From contig NZ_CP107853.1 in the NCBI RefSeq assembly GCF_036013525.1, forward strand, positions 9,610,001 to 9,674,000: DNA of 64,000 bases, given 5' to 3'. The position numbers and the translations under genes were made by a program. Origin of the DNA: Nonomuraea sp. NBC_00507 (GTDB lineage: Bacteria > Actinomycetota > Actinomycetes > Streptosporangiales > Streptosporangiaceae). Of this stretch, positions 50,043 to 58,789 are shown in pieces. The notes under the pieces were generated by a model, which worked only from the letters and a program-made list of their open reading frames with translations, was not told the DNA's origin and made no database searches. Positions within the stretch are counted from its first letter, which is position 1. Each line of letters opens with the position of its first letter.

Positions 50043-51791
50043 GTGCGCGAGTACAGCGTCCCGGTCCTGGTCGACGTGCCCGCCTCGGCGAGCCTGGCCG
50101 ACACCGTCTTCCGACGGGCCGAGCAGGAGCCCGGCGCCGTCATCATGCGCCGCAAGAGCGACGCGGGGTGGCCGGTGGTCACCGCGTCGGAGTTCCGCGA
50201 CCAGGTGGTCGCGGTGGCCAAAGGACTGATCGCGGCAGGCATCGAACACGGCGACAGGGTGGCGCTGATGTCGCGCACCCGCTACGAGTGGACGCTCGTC
50301 GACTACGCGATCTGGTCCATCGGGGCGGTCACCGTGCCGATCTACGAGACCTCGTCGGCCGATCAGGTCGGCTGGATCCTGTCCGACAGCGAGGCCAAGG
50401 CGGCCTTCGTCGAGCTGGAGGGGCACGAGGAGACCGTGCGCGCGGCGGTGCCCGGCCTGAAGGCGCTCTGGCGGATCGACGCCACACCGGAGGCCGGCGC
50501 CGTCACGGACGCCGACGTGGACGAGCGGCGCGCCCGGGTGACGGGCGGCGACCTGGCCACGATCGTCTACACCTCCGGCACCACGGGCCGGCCCAAGGGC
50601 TGCCGCATCACCCACGACAACCTGCTGTTCACCGCGCTCAACGTGCTGCGGGGGCCGCTGGAGCCGCTGTTCGCCCGCAAGGACCCGGCCGCGTTGCTGT
50701 TCCTGCCGCTGGCGCACATCTTCGCGCGGATGATCCAGGTGGTCCTGCTCGAGGCGGGCGCGGTCATCGCGCACACGCCGAACATGAAGAACGTCGCCCC
50801 GGACCTGCAGGACTTCCAGCCCACGTTCCTGCTGGGCGTGCCGCGGGTGTTCGAGAAGGTCTACAACGCGGCCGAGCAGAAGGCCATCGCGGGCGGCAAG
50901 GGCAAGATCTTCGCCCGCGCCGTGGACGTGGCGGTGGCCTGGAGCCGCGCGGAGAGCTCGGGCGGCGCGTCGCTGGGGCTGCGGCTGCAGCGGGCGGTGT
51001 TCGACAAGCTGGTCTACGCCAAGCTGCGGGCCGCCACCGGCGGGCGGCTGTCTGCCGCCGTGTCCGGCGGCTCGGCGCTGGGCGAGCGGCTCGGCCACTT
51101 CTTCAGGGGCGTCGGCATCGAGGTCTTTGAGGGCTACGGCCTGACCGAGACCTCCGCCCCGTGCTCGGTCAACATGCCGGGCGCCAACAAGATCGGCACC
51201 GTGGGCAAGCCGCTGCCCGGCGTCACGCTGCGCATCGCCGACGACGGCGAGGTCCTGGCCAGGGGCAGAAACGTCTTCGCCGGCTACTGGAAGAACGACG
51301 AGGCCACGGCCGAGGTGATCGACGACGGCGGCTGGTTCCACACGGGTGACGTGGGCGAGCTGGACGCCGACGGCTACCTGCGCATCACGGGACGCAAGAA
51401 GGAGATCCTGGTGACCGCGGCGGGCAAGAACGTCGCGCCGGGTCCGCTGGAGGACGCGCTGCGCGCCCACCCGCTGGTCTCGCAAGCCATGATCATCGGC
51501 GATGGCCGGCCGTTCGTGGCGGCCCTCGTCACGCTGGATCCCGAGGCCTTGCCCGCCGGGTCGTCGGTGTCGGAGCTGCGGGCGGACCCGAAGGTGCAGG
51601 CGGAGATCCAGGAGGCGGTGGACCGGGCGAACCAGTCGGTGTCGAAGGCCGAGCAGATCAAGAAGTTCTTGATCCTGGACCGGGACATCACCGAGGACAG
51701 CGGGCATCTGACGCCGACGCTGAAGGTCAAGCGCGGCCTCGTCATGCGCGACTTCGCCAAGGAGATCGACGAGCTCTACAGCAGCCGTTAG
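50043..51791 (+). CDS. fadD15: Long-chain fatty acid-CoA ligase (FadD15-like)
   Basis: Activates fatty acids to acyl-CoA through acyl-AMP. The 582-aa AMP-forming ligase has the P-loop IVYTSGTTGRPKGCRITHDN, the L-motif linker region, EGYGLTETSAPCSVN and the adenine/hinge motif GELDADGYLRITGRKKEIL. GTG 50043 follows SD GAGGAG. Length and context match Rv2187 (FadD15), which in mycobacteria lies tail to tail with pimB'. Here that partner is displaced by 6 kb. Confidence 0.92.
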   Translation: MREYSVPVLVDVPASASLADTVFRRAEQEPGAVIMRRKSDAGWPVVTASEFRDQVVAVAKGLIAAGIEHGDRVALMSRTRYEWTLVDYAIWSIGAVTVPIYETSSADQVGWILSDSEAKAAFVELEGHEETVRAAVPGLKALWRIDATPEAGAVTDADVDERRARVTGGDLATIVYTSGTTGRPKGCRITHDNLLFTALNVLRGPLEPLFARKDPAALLFLPLAHIFARMIQVVLLEAGAVIAHTPNMKNVAPDLQDFQPTFLLGVPRVFEKVYNAAEQKAIAGGKGKIFARAVDVAVAWSRAESSGGASLGLRLQRAVFDKLVYAKLRAATGGRLSAAVSGGSALGERLGHFFRGVGIEVFEGYGLTETSAPCSVNMPGANKIGTVGKPLPGVTLRIADDGEVLARGRNVFAGYWKNDEATAEVIDDGGWFHTGDVGELDADGYLRITGRKKEILVTAAGKNVAPGPLEDALRAHPLVSQAMIIGDGRPFVAALVTLDPEALPAGSSVSELRADPKVQAEIQEAVDRANQSVSKAEQIKKFLILDRDITEDSGHLTPTLKVKRGLVMRDFAKEIDELYSSR

Positions 51792-53668
51792 GGCAGGTCG
51801 GGCGGCCTCGGGAGCGGCAGCACGCCGGGGAAGCCGTCCGGGAGGGCGCCGGGACCGGGCACGGCTTCGTCCTGATAGCCGCTGGCCTGGATTCTGAACA
51901 TCCGCGCGTACAACCCGTCCGCGGCCATCAGCTCGTCGTGGCAGCCCTGCTCGGCGATCTCCCCGTCCTGCAGCACCGCGATCACGTCCGCCTCGCGTAC
52001 CGCGTTGAGCCGGTGCGAGATCAGCAGGCTCGTCCGGTCGGCCCGGTAGCGGCGCATCCGCTGGTGCACGTCATGCTCCGCCTCCGGGTCCAGCCCCGAG
52101 CTGGGCTCGTCCAGGATCATGAAGTCGGCGTGGTCCCGCAGGAACGCCCTGGCCAGCGCCACCCGCTGCCACTGGCCACCGGACAGCATGACGCCGGTCG
52201 ACGGCTGCTTTCCCCGCTTGAGGGTGAAGATGAACATCCTGGTCAGCGCCGTGTCGTAGCCGTCGGGCAGCGCGCTGATCGCCTCGTCCACGCCGGCGTG
52301 GACGGCCGCCCGCTTGATGCGGTCGAGGTCGTCGAGCACCCTCAGGTCGCCGACCGCGATGTTGTCGCGGGCGCTGAAGTCGTACGTCATGTGGTCCTGG
52401 AACACCGCGCCGAGCCGGGCCCGCAGCTCGGCCGGATCCAGGTCGCGCAGGTCCACGCCGTCCCAGTGGATGGACCCGCGCGTCGGGTCGTACAGGCGGC
52501 ACAGCAGCTTGGCGAGGGTGCTCTTGCCGGCGCCGTTGAACCCGACGACGGCGACCGCCTTGCCGTACGGGATGGTGAGCGTGACGCCCCGCAGGGTCCA
52601 CGGCAGGTCGTCGGCGTAGCGGAACCACACGTCGCGCAGCTCGATGCCCTGCCGCAGCGGCGGCGTGGGGCGGGGGTCGGCGGCGACGGGCAGGTCGGGC
52701 TCGATGTGCACGACGTCGGCGTAGTGGCCGAACAGCAGCAGCTGGTGGTGCGTGGAGGCGATGCCGCGCACCAGCGACGACAGCCCACCCTGCAGCCCGG
52801 CCACGGCGGCGATGAACATCGACACGTCGCCGACCGTCAGCGTGCCGCTGCCGGCGGCGAGCACCGCCCAGACCAGGCCGCCGCCGGCGATCAGTGCGCC
52901 CAGCAGCTCGAGGCCGCTCTCGATGAGCAGGTCCCTGCGCTCCAGGGCACGGTTGGCCACGTCGGCGGTGTGGCGCTCGGCCAGCATCCGGGCGCGCATG
53001 AACGCGCCGAGCCCGAACAGCCGCACCTCCTTGGCCGCCTCGACGCTGCTGAGCAGGTGGGAGTAGAAGAACTCGCGGCGCTGCACGGGCGCGAGCTCCA
53101 GCATCAGCTTGGCCCGCCTCCTGGCCAGTGCGATCTGCGCGATCAGTGCCGGGATGCCCGCGACCATGACGACGCCGGCCATTACCGGGGAGAGCAGCAC
53201 GACGGAGCCGATGAACCCGCCGATGGTGAGCACGGTGCTGCCCAGTCCGAAGGCGCCGTCGACGAAGACGGGCGCCATCATGCCGCCCTGCGAGGCCAGC
53301 CGGAGCCGGTCCAGGAACGCGGGCGTCTCGAACGGGCCGAGGCCGATGATGCGCTCCAGGGCGACGTACAGCCGGTCGAGGGCGTAGGTCGACACGCGCC
53401 TGCCCAGCTCCGTCCCGACGTAAGCGCCGAGCTGGGGCAACGCGGCGATGGCCACGCCGACGGCCACCAGTGGCACGAGGAGGGCGGCCAGCTCCGCGAC
53501 CGTGGCGCCGCGGACCAGCGCGTCCAGCACCAGCTTGGTCAGCCAGGCGACCGCCACGGGCAGCGCGGCCTGGACAAAAGTGATGATCGCGTGGCACACC
53601 GCCCGGATGGGGCCGGCGTGCCAGACTAAACCCGCAGCCTCCGCGACGCTGCGGCGCGTGGAGCTCAT
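51788..53668 (-). CDS. ABC transporter, fused membrane and ATPase domains
   Basis: A 626-aa half-transporter of the exporter type. Six membrane helices (about 20-320) precede the ATPase. Walker A is VVGFNGAGKSTLAKLL, the Q-loop AVFQDHMTYD, the signature VMLSGGQWQRVALARAF, Walker B FMILDEPSSGLDP, and the H-loop is in LLISHRLNAVREAD. The signature has Gln-Trp after SGG, a slight variant. It is coupled to the deoR gene, 5 bp upstream. Likely exports a peptide, lipid or drug. It shares a TTAG stop overlap with fadD15. Confidence 0.9.
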   Translation of the reverse strand: MSSTRRSVAEAAGLVWHAGPIRAVCHAIITFVQAALPVAVAWLTKLVLDALVRGATVAELAALLVPLVAVGVAIAALPQLGAYVGTELGRRVSTYALDRLYVALERIIGLGPFETPAFLDRLRLASQGGMMAPVFVDGAFGLGSTVLTIGGFIGSVVLLSPVMAGVVMVAGIPALIAQIALARRRAKLMLELAPVQRREFFYSHLLSSVEAAKEVRLFGLGAFMRARMLAERHTADVANRALERRDLLIESGLELLGALIAGGGLVWAVLAAGSGTLTVGDVSMFIAAVAGLQGGLSSLVRGIASTHHQLLLFGHYADVVHIEPDLPVAADPRPTPPLRQGIELRDVWFRYADDLPWTLRGVTLTIPYGKAVAVVGFNGAGKSTLAKLLCRLYDPTRGSIHWDGVDLRDLDPAELRARLGAVFQDHMTYDFSARDNIAVGDLRVLDDLDRIKRAAVHAGVDEAISALPDGYDTALTRMFIFTLKRGKQPSTGVMLSGGQWQRVALARAFLRDHADFMILDEPSSGLDPEAEHDVHQRMRRYRADRTSLLISHRLNAVREADVIAVLQDGEIAEQGCHDELMAADGLYARMFRIQASGYQDEAVPGPGALPDGFPGVLPLPRPPDLP

Positions 53669-53673
53669 GACCG

Positions 53674-54444
53674 TCAGGCTACGTCCGCGATGACGAGTTC
53701 GCCGACCTGCTCCGACAGCGCCTCCCGCGCCGAGCGGGGCAGCCCGGCGTCGGAGACGAGCACGTCGGCCTCGCCGAGCTTGGCGATGGTGCTGATGCCG
53801 ACCGTTCCCCACTTGGTGTGGTCGGCGAGCACGACCAGCCGGCCGGCGGCCTCCACGAGCGCGCGGTCGGTCTCCGCCTCCATCATGTTCGGGGTGGTGA
53901 AGCCGGCCCGGACGGTCATGCCGTGCACGCCGAGGAAGAGCAGGTCCACGTTGAGCTGGCGGATCGCCGTCACGGCGACCGGTCCGACCAGGGCGTCGGA
54001 GGGGGTGCGCACGCCACCGGTGAGCACGACCGTCTGGTCGGTCCGTCCCGTGCGCTGGAAGACGTCGGCGACGCGCACCGAGTTCGTCACGATAGTGAGG
54101 GCGGGGACGGCGGCCAGGCGGTGGGCGAGCGCCCACGTGGTGGTGCCCGCCGACAGCGCGACCGCGGTGCCCGCGTCCACCAGGGCGGCGGCGTGCCGGG
54201 CGATGGCCCGTTTCTCCTCCTCCTGGCGTACGGACTTGGCGGCGAAGCCGGGCTCGTCGGTGGAGCCGACAGCGGTGGCGCCGCCGTGCACCTTGGCCAG
54301 CAGGCCGCGCTCGGCCAGCATCTCCAGGTCGCGGCGGATGGTGATGTCGGAGACGCCGAACGCCCGCACCAGCTCGATCACGCGGACGCCGCCGTGCTGC
54401 CTGACGAGCTCGACAATCGCCTGCTGTCGCTGCGGGGCGAGCAT
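53674..54444 (-). CDS. DeoR-family sugar regulator
   Basis: A 256-aa repressor. The HTH spans residues 5-58 (RQQAIVELVRQHGGVRVIEL, VSDITIRRDLEMLAERGLL and KVHGGATAV, the DeoR signature). The effector domain is a phosphosugar-isomerase-like fold (ALSAGTTTWALAHRL, LFLGVHGMTVRAGFTTPN). The ligand is probably a phosphorylated sugar. Divergent from the sugar ABC operon, it most likely represses that operon and itself with the ABC exporter gene. Confidence 0.9.
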   Translation of the reverse strand: MLAPQRQQAIVELVRQHGGVRVIELVRAFGVSDITIRRDLEMLAERGLLAKVHGGATAVGSTDEPGFAAKSVRQEEEKRAIARHAAALVDAGTAVALSAGTTTWALAHRLAAVPALTIVTNSVRVADVFQRTGRTDQTVVLTGGVRTPSDALVGPVAVTAIRQLNVDLLFLGVHGMTVRAGFTTPNMMEAETDRALVEAAGRLVVLADHTKWGTVGISTIAKLGEADVLVSDAGLPRSAREALSEQVGELVIADVA

Positions 54445-54528
54445 CGCACCACCAGATCCCAACAGATTCCGTCATCGTTCTCGATCGCATGATGACACGA
54501 TCGTGACGCCGGGACTGTGGCTGATTCG

Positions 54529-54579
54529 TCATGAAACCGGGCGTTGACAGTATGAAATATGCGCTTTTCGATGAATGAA
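54529..54579. promoter_or_regulatory. Promoter and repeated ATGAAA boxes, sugar ABC operon
   Basis: TTGACA (54544-54549) is a good -35 for the plus strand. ATGAAA occurs at 54529-54534 and 54553-54558, and ATGAATGAA at 54571-54579. These direct repeats straddle the promoter and could be DeoR sites. Confidence 0.5.
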
Positions 54580-54628
54580 GGTGAGCGAACTCGGGGGAAT
54601 CTGAAGGGTCCGGCTAGGAGGAACCCCC

Positions 54629-55918
54629 ATGGCCCAACGACTGCCGATATCCCGCCGCAATCTGCTGCTCGGAGCCGCCGCGCTCGGCGTCCCCGCTGCC
54701 CTCGTCGGATGCGGATCCGACACCCCCTCCCCCGCCCCCGGCGGCGGTACGGCCGCAGGCAACCTCGGCACGGTCACACTCGGCTCGAACGCCTCCGACG
54801 AGATCCCGAAGAAGTCCCTCGACACCCAGGTCAAGGCCTTCACCCAGGCCACGGTCAAGATCAATACCGTGGACCACAACACGTTCCAGGAGAACATCAA
54901 CCGTTACCTCAGAGGCACGCCCGACGACGTGTTCACCTGGTTCGCGGGCTACCGCATGCAGTTCTTCGCCGAGCAGGGGCTGGCCATCGACATCTCGGAC
55001 GTGTGGCGGGAGATCGGCGGCGACTACACGCAGGCGTTCAAGGACCAGTCGACGGGCGTCGACGGCAAGCAGTACTTCATCCCGTCCACGTACTATCCGT
55101 GGGCGGTCTTCTACCGCAAGAGCGTCTGGCAGGAGAAGGGGTACGAGCCGCCCGCGACGCTGGACGAGTTCACCACGCTGGCCAAGAAGATGAAGGCCGA
55201 CGGGATCATCCCCATCGCGTTCGCCGACAAGGACGGCTGGCCGGCGATGGGCACGTTCGACATCCTCAACATGCGCACGAACGGCTACGACTTCCACATC
55301 TCGCTCATGGGCGGCAAGGAGTCGTGGACGGACCCCCGGGTCAAGCAGGTGTTCGACACCTGGCGAGGGCTGATGGAGTATCACCAGCCCGCGGCGCTGG
55401 GGCGTACATGGCAGGAGGCCGGGCAGTCGCTGGCGCAGAAGAAGACCGGGATGTATGTGCTCGGCATGTTCGTCGCCCAGCAGTTCCCCGAGGCCGACCG
55501 CGACGACCTCGACTTCTTCACCTTCCCGGAGATCAACCCGCAGTACGGCACCGACTCGATCGACGCCCCCATCGACGGCTACATGATCTCCGCCAAGGCC
55601 AAGAACGTGGACGGCGCCAAGGCGCTGCTCAAGCACCTGGCCCAGGCCTCTTCGCAGAACATCGCCACCAAGCTGGACCCGGGCACGCTCGCGGCCAGTT
55701 CCAAGGCCGACACCTCCGGCTACAGCGCCCTGCAGAAGCGCGGCGCCGAGCTGGTGTCGAAGGCCACGCACATCGCGCAGTTCCTCGACCGCGACACGCG
55801 GCCGGACTTCGCCTCCACCGTGATGATCCCATCGCTGCAGTCGTTCGTGAGCAAGCCCAACGAGATCGACTCCCTGCTGGCGAGCATCGAGAAGCAGAAG
55901 GCCAACATCTTCCGCTGA
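54629..55918 (+). CDS. Sugar ABC transporter substrate-binding lipoprotein
   Basis: A 429-aa family 1 solute-binding protein. The signal has a twin-arginine-like SRRNLLLGAAALGV and the lipobox ALVGC, so it is exported and lipid-anchored. The body shows the MalE/UgpB pattern (VDHNTFQENINRYLRGTPDD, DGKQYFIPSTYYPWAVFYRK, YEPPATLDEFTTLAKKMKAD). The sugar is not predictable from sequence. SD AGGAGG. First gene of the lipoprotein-permease-permease operon. Confidence 0.92.
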   Translation: MAQRLPISRRNLLLGAAALGVPAALVGCGSDTPSPAPGGGTAAGNLGTVTLGSNASDEIPKKSLDTQVKAFTQATVKINTVDHNTFQENINRYLRGTPDDVFTWFAGYRMQFFAEQGLAIDISDVWREIGGDYTQAFKDQSTGVDGKQYFIPSTYYPWAVFYRKSVWQEKGYEPPATLDEFTTLAKKMKADGIIPIAFADKDGWPAMGTFDILNMRTNGYDFHISLMGGKESWTDPRVKQVFDTWRGLMEYHQPAALGRTWQEAGQSLAQKKTGMYVLGMFVAQQFPEADRDDLDFFTFPEINPQYGTDSIDAPIDGYMISAKAKNVDGAKALLKHLAQASSQNIATKLDPGTLAASSKADTSGYSALQKRGAELVSKATHIAQFLDRDTRPDFASTVMIPSLQSFVSKPNEIDSLLASIEKQKANIFR

Positions 55919-56793
55919 TGGCTGTCAAGACCCGTCGCTACTCCGCCCGCGACGTGACCGTTCTGGTCATCGGGCTGGGGATGGCCGTCATCGTCAACGT
56001 GGGCTTCATCTGGGGGCCCACGCTGGCCTCCGCCGGGCTGTCCGCCACCGACTGGGGCGGCATCGGGCCCATCGAGTGGATCGGCGGACAGAACTACCAC
56101 GACCTGGCCGCCGAGTATCCGCCGTTCTGGTCGGCCATCCGCAACAACGTGTTGTGGCTGGCCTTCCTCGGGCTGGTCGCGACGCCGTTCGGCCTGTTCT
56201 GCGCGGTGCTGCTGGATCGGCGGCTGCGCCTGTCGCGGGTCTACCAGAGCGCGCTCTACATGCCGGTCGTGTTGTCCCTGGCCGTCGTCGGCTTCATCGC
56301 GCAGCTGGTCTACTCCTCCGACTACGGCGTGCTGAACGCGGTGACCGGGCTGAGCGTGGACTGGCTCGGCGACAGCTCGATCAACATCTGGGTCGTCGTG
56401 GTCGCGGCCGCCTGGCGGCACGTCGGCTACGTCATGATCATCTATCTGGCGGGGCTGAAGGCGGTCGATCCGGCACTGAAGGAGGCGGCGGCCATCGACG
56501 GGGCCAACGAGCGGCAGGCGTTCTTCCGTGTGGTGTTCCCGACGCTGCGGCCGATCAACGTGATCGTGCTGGTGATCACGGTGATCGAGGCACTGCGGGC
56601 GTTCGACATCGTCTACGCCATCAACAAGGGCAGGAACGGGCTCGAGCTGCTGTCCGTGCTGGTCACCGAGAACATCGTGGGCGAGGCCAGCAGGATCGGG
56701 TTCGGCTCGGCGATCGCGGTGGTGCTGCTGGTGATCTCGCTGGGGTTCATCGTCACGTACCTGTCGCAGCTGTTCAAGGGGGAGGAGCGATGA
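55918..56793 (+). CDS. Sugar ABC transporter permease (MalF/UgpA-like)
   Basis: A 291-aa permease with six membrane helices. The EAA loop reads EAAAIDGANERQAFFRVVFP, which docks the ATPase. The start overlaps the lipoprotein stop (TGATG). A moderately long first external loop (about 35-70) is present. Confidence 0.92.
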   Translation: MAVKTRRYSARDVTVLVIGLGMAVIVNVGFIWGPTLASAGLSATDWGGIGPIEWIGGQNYHDLAAEYPPFWSAIRNNVLWLAFLGLVATPFGLFCAVLLDRRLRLSRVYQSALYMPVVLSLAVVGFIAQLVYSSDYGVLNAVTGLSVDWLGDSSINIWVVVVAAAWRHVGYVMIIYLAGLKAVDPALKEAAAIDGANERQAFFRVVFPTLRPINVIVLVITVIEALRAFDIVYAINKGRNGLELLSVLVTENIVGEASRIGFGSAIAVVLLVISLGFIVTYLSQLFKGEER

Positions 56794-57707
56794 CGCTCAC
56801 CGCACCGGCCGCCGCTCCCCCGGCCGAGTCGCAGCGCTCGCCGTCACGGCGGCCGGTCCGGCCGTTGCGGATCCTGCTGCACGCGTTCCTGGTGCTGGTG
56901 GCGCTGGGGTGGCTGCTGCCGCTCGTCTTGGCGGTGTACGCGTCGCTGCGTCCGTACGAGGAGACCGCCCGGCTCGGCTACTTCTCGCTGCCCGAGCACC
57001 TCACGCTCGACTACTACGGACAGGCGTGGAGCCAGGCCGAGCTGCCCCGCTACTACCTCAACACGTTGATCATCGTGATCCCCGGCGTGCTGATCACGTT
57101 GTTCATGGCGTCGTTCACGGCGTTCGCGATCGCACGGCTGCGCATCCCCGGCCGCAAGACGCTGCTGATCGTGTTCACCGCTGGAAACCTGCTGCCGCCG
57201 CAGGTCCTCATCACCCCGCTCTACACCCTCTACACGCTCATCCCGCTGCCCGCGTGGCTGTCGGACTCGCAGTCGCTCTACGACTCCTACCTGGGGCTGA
57301 TCCTCATCCACGTGGCCTTCCAGTTCGGCTTCTGCGTCTTCGTCATGGCCAACTTCATGCGCACGATCCCCGAGGAGATCAGCGAGGCGGCGCTGGTGGA
57401 CGGGGCCGGGGTGTGGAAACGCTACTGGCGGCTGACGTTGCCGCTGTGCCGGCCGGTGCTGGCGGCGCTGTCCACGCTGCAGTTCACCTGGATGTACAAC
57501 GACTTCCTGTGGGCGCTGGTGCTGATGTCGTCGGGCGACAAGCTGCCCGTCACCTCGGCGCTGAACAACCTGCGCGGCCAGTTCTTCACCGACTACAACC
57601 TGCTGGCCGCCGGGTCGATGCTGGTGGCGCTGCCGACGCTGATCGTGTTCCAGATGTTGCACAAGCAGTTCGTGGCCGGGCTCACGCTCGGCTCGACCAA
57701 AGGTTAG
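56790..57707 (+). CDS. Sugar ABC transporter permease (MalG/UgpE-like)
   Basis: A 305-aa permease with six membrane helices after a Pro/Arg-rich cytosolic N-terminus. The EAA loop reads EAALVDGAGVWKRYWRLTLP. The start overlaps the first permease (ATGA), with SD GGAGGAG. No ATPase gene follows, so the system probably borrows a shared MsiK-type ATPase from elsewhere. It shares a TTAG stop overlap with the convergent glycosyltransferase gene. Confidence 0.92.
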   Translation: MTLTAPAAAPPAESQRSPSRRPVRPLRILLHAFLVLVALGWLLPLVLAVYASLRPYEETARLGYFSLPEHLTLDYYGQAWSQAELPRYYLNTLIIVIPGVLITLFMASFTAFAIARLRIPGRKTLLIVFTAGNLLPPQVLITPLYTLYTLIPLPAWLSDSQSLYDSYLGLILIHVAFQFGFCVFVMANFMRTIPEEISEAALVDGAGVWKRYWRLTLPLCRPVLAALSTLQFTWMYNDFLWALVLMSSGDKLPVTSALNNLRGQFFTDYNLLAAGSMLVALPTLIVFQMLHKQFVAGLTLGSTKG

Positions 57708-58789
57708 AGGAGGCTCTGGAAGCGGGCCGCGACGTGGTCCCACGACCAATCGCCGGCGATCCAGTCGCGGCCACCCGCGCCCATCTTGCGAGCCCTGTCC
57801 GGGTCGCTCAGCAGCTCGACGATCGCCTGCGCGATCTCCTCCGGGTCCGTGCCGTCCACCACGAGCCCGGTCTCGCCGTGCTTGACCGCGTCGGGCGCGC
57901 CGCCCGACGCGCCGGCCACCACCGGCAGGCCGGTGGCCGACGCCTCCAGGAACACGATCCCGAGCCCTTCCACGTCCACCCCGCCCCACCGGGTACGGCA
58001 GGGCATCGCGAACACGTCGGCGGCCGCGTAGTAACCGGGCAGGCTCGCGGCCGGCACCGTGCCGGTGAACCTGATCGACTCGTGCCCGGCCGCCAGCCGC
58101 TCCAGCGTGCGCCGGTAGGGTCCGCCGCCCACCAGCAGCAGGACGGCGTCAGGCACCGCCCGCAGCACCCGGGGCCAGGCCCTGATGAGCTGGTCCTGGC
58201 CCTTGCGTGGCACCAGCCGGGATACGCATGCCACGACCGGCCTGCCCTGCAGGCCCAGCTCGGCCTTGGGCGCGCCGGGGTGGAACAGGCCGGCGTCCAC
58301 GCCCGGCGCGAGCCGTACGAGCTTGTCCGGCGGGATGGCCGCGACCAGCCGCCGCCGCGTGTACTCCCCCAGATACGTGACTACGTCGGCGTGCTCGCCG
58401 ATCCTGCGCAGCACGGCGCGGAAGCCCGGTGCGCTCGCCCACGACGCCTCGTGGCCGTGGGTGAGCATCACCACGCGCCGCGCGCCCGCCCTGCGCACGT
58501 GCGGAGCGAGCAGGCCGAGCGGCGCCGCCGCCCCGAACACGACGGTGCCCGCCTCGTGCTCGACCACCAGCCGGGCCGCGCGGCGTGCCACGGCCGGGGT
58601 CGGCAGCATGAGCCGTGTCGGATGCCGCACCACCCGGAACGGCTGCCGCCGGTCGAACTCAGCGCAGCCCGGCCAGGCGGGTGCGTAGACGGCCACTCCC
58701 GGTGTGCGCAGCGCGAGCCCGTGCACGAACGACTGGATGCCGCCCGGCCTGGGCGGGAAGTCGTTCGTGACGATGACCACATGGGTCAC
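57704..58789 (-). CDS. pimB: GT4 glycosyltransferase (PimB'-like mannosyltransferase)
   Basis: A 361-aa GT-B transferase. The N-domain has VVIVTNDFPPRPGGIQSFVH. The C-domain has VVACVSRLVPRKGQDQLI and the EGLGIVFLEASATGLPVVAG nucleotide-sugar signature. PimB' adds the second mannose to phosphatidylinositol mannosides with GDP-mannose. The FadD15/ArsA/SRPBCC neighbourhood supports this, but other GT4 roles are possible. GTG 58789 overlaps the M48 gene stop (GTGA). Confidence 0.8.
   Translation of the reverse strand: MTHVVIVTNDFPPRPGGIQSFVHGLALRTPGVAVYAPAWPGCAEFDRRQPFRVVRHPTRLMLPTPAVARRAARLVVEHEAGTVVFGAAAPLGLLAPHVRRAGARRVVMLTHGHEASWASAPGFRAVLRRIGEHADVVTYLGEYTRRRLVAAIPPDKLVRLAPGVDAGLFHPGAPKAELGLQGRPVVACVSRLVPRKGQDQLIRAWPRVLRAVPDAVLLLVGGGPYRRTLERLAAGHESIRFTGTVPAASLPGYYAAADVFAMPCRTRWGGVDVEGLGIVFLEASATGLPVVAGASGGAPDAVKHGETGLVVDGTDPEEIAQAIVELLSDPDRARKMGAGGRDWIAGDWSWDHVAARFQSLL

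Noticed and set aside
51788..54532. Single 914-codon frame covering deoR and the ABC transporter
   Set aside because: The upstream 288 codons are an out-of-frame reading of the deoR gene. The ABC protein starts at 53668 and DeoR is complete in another frame.
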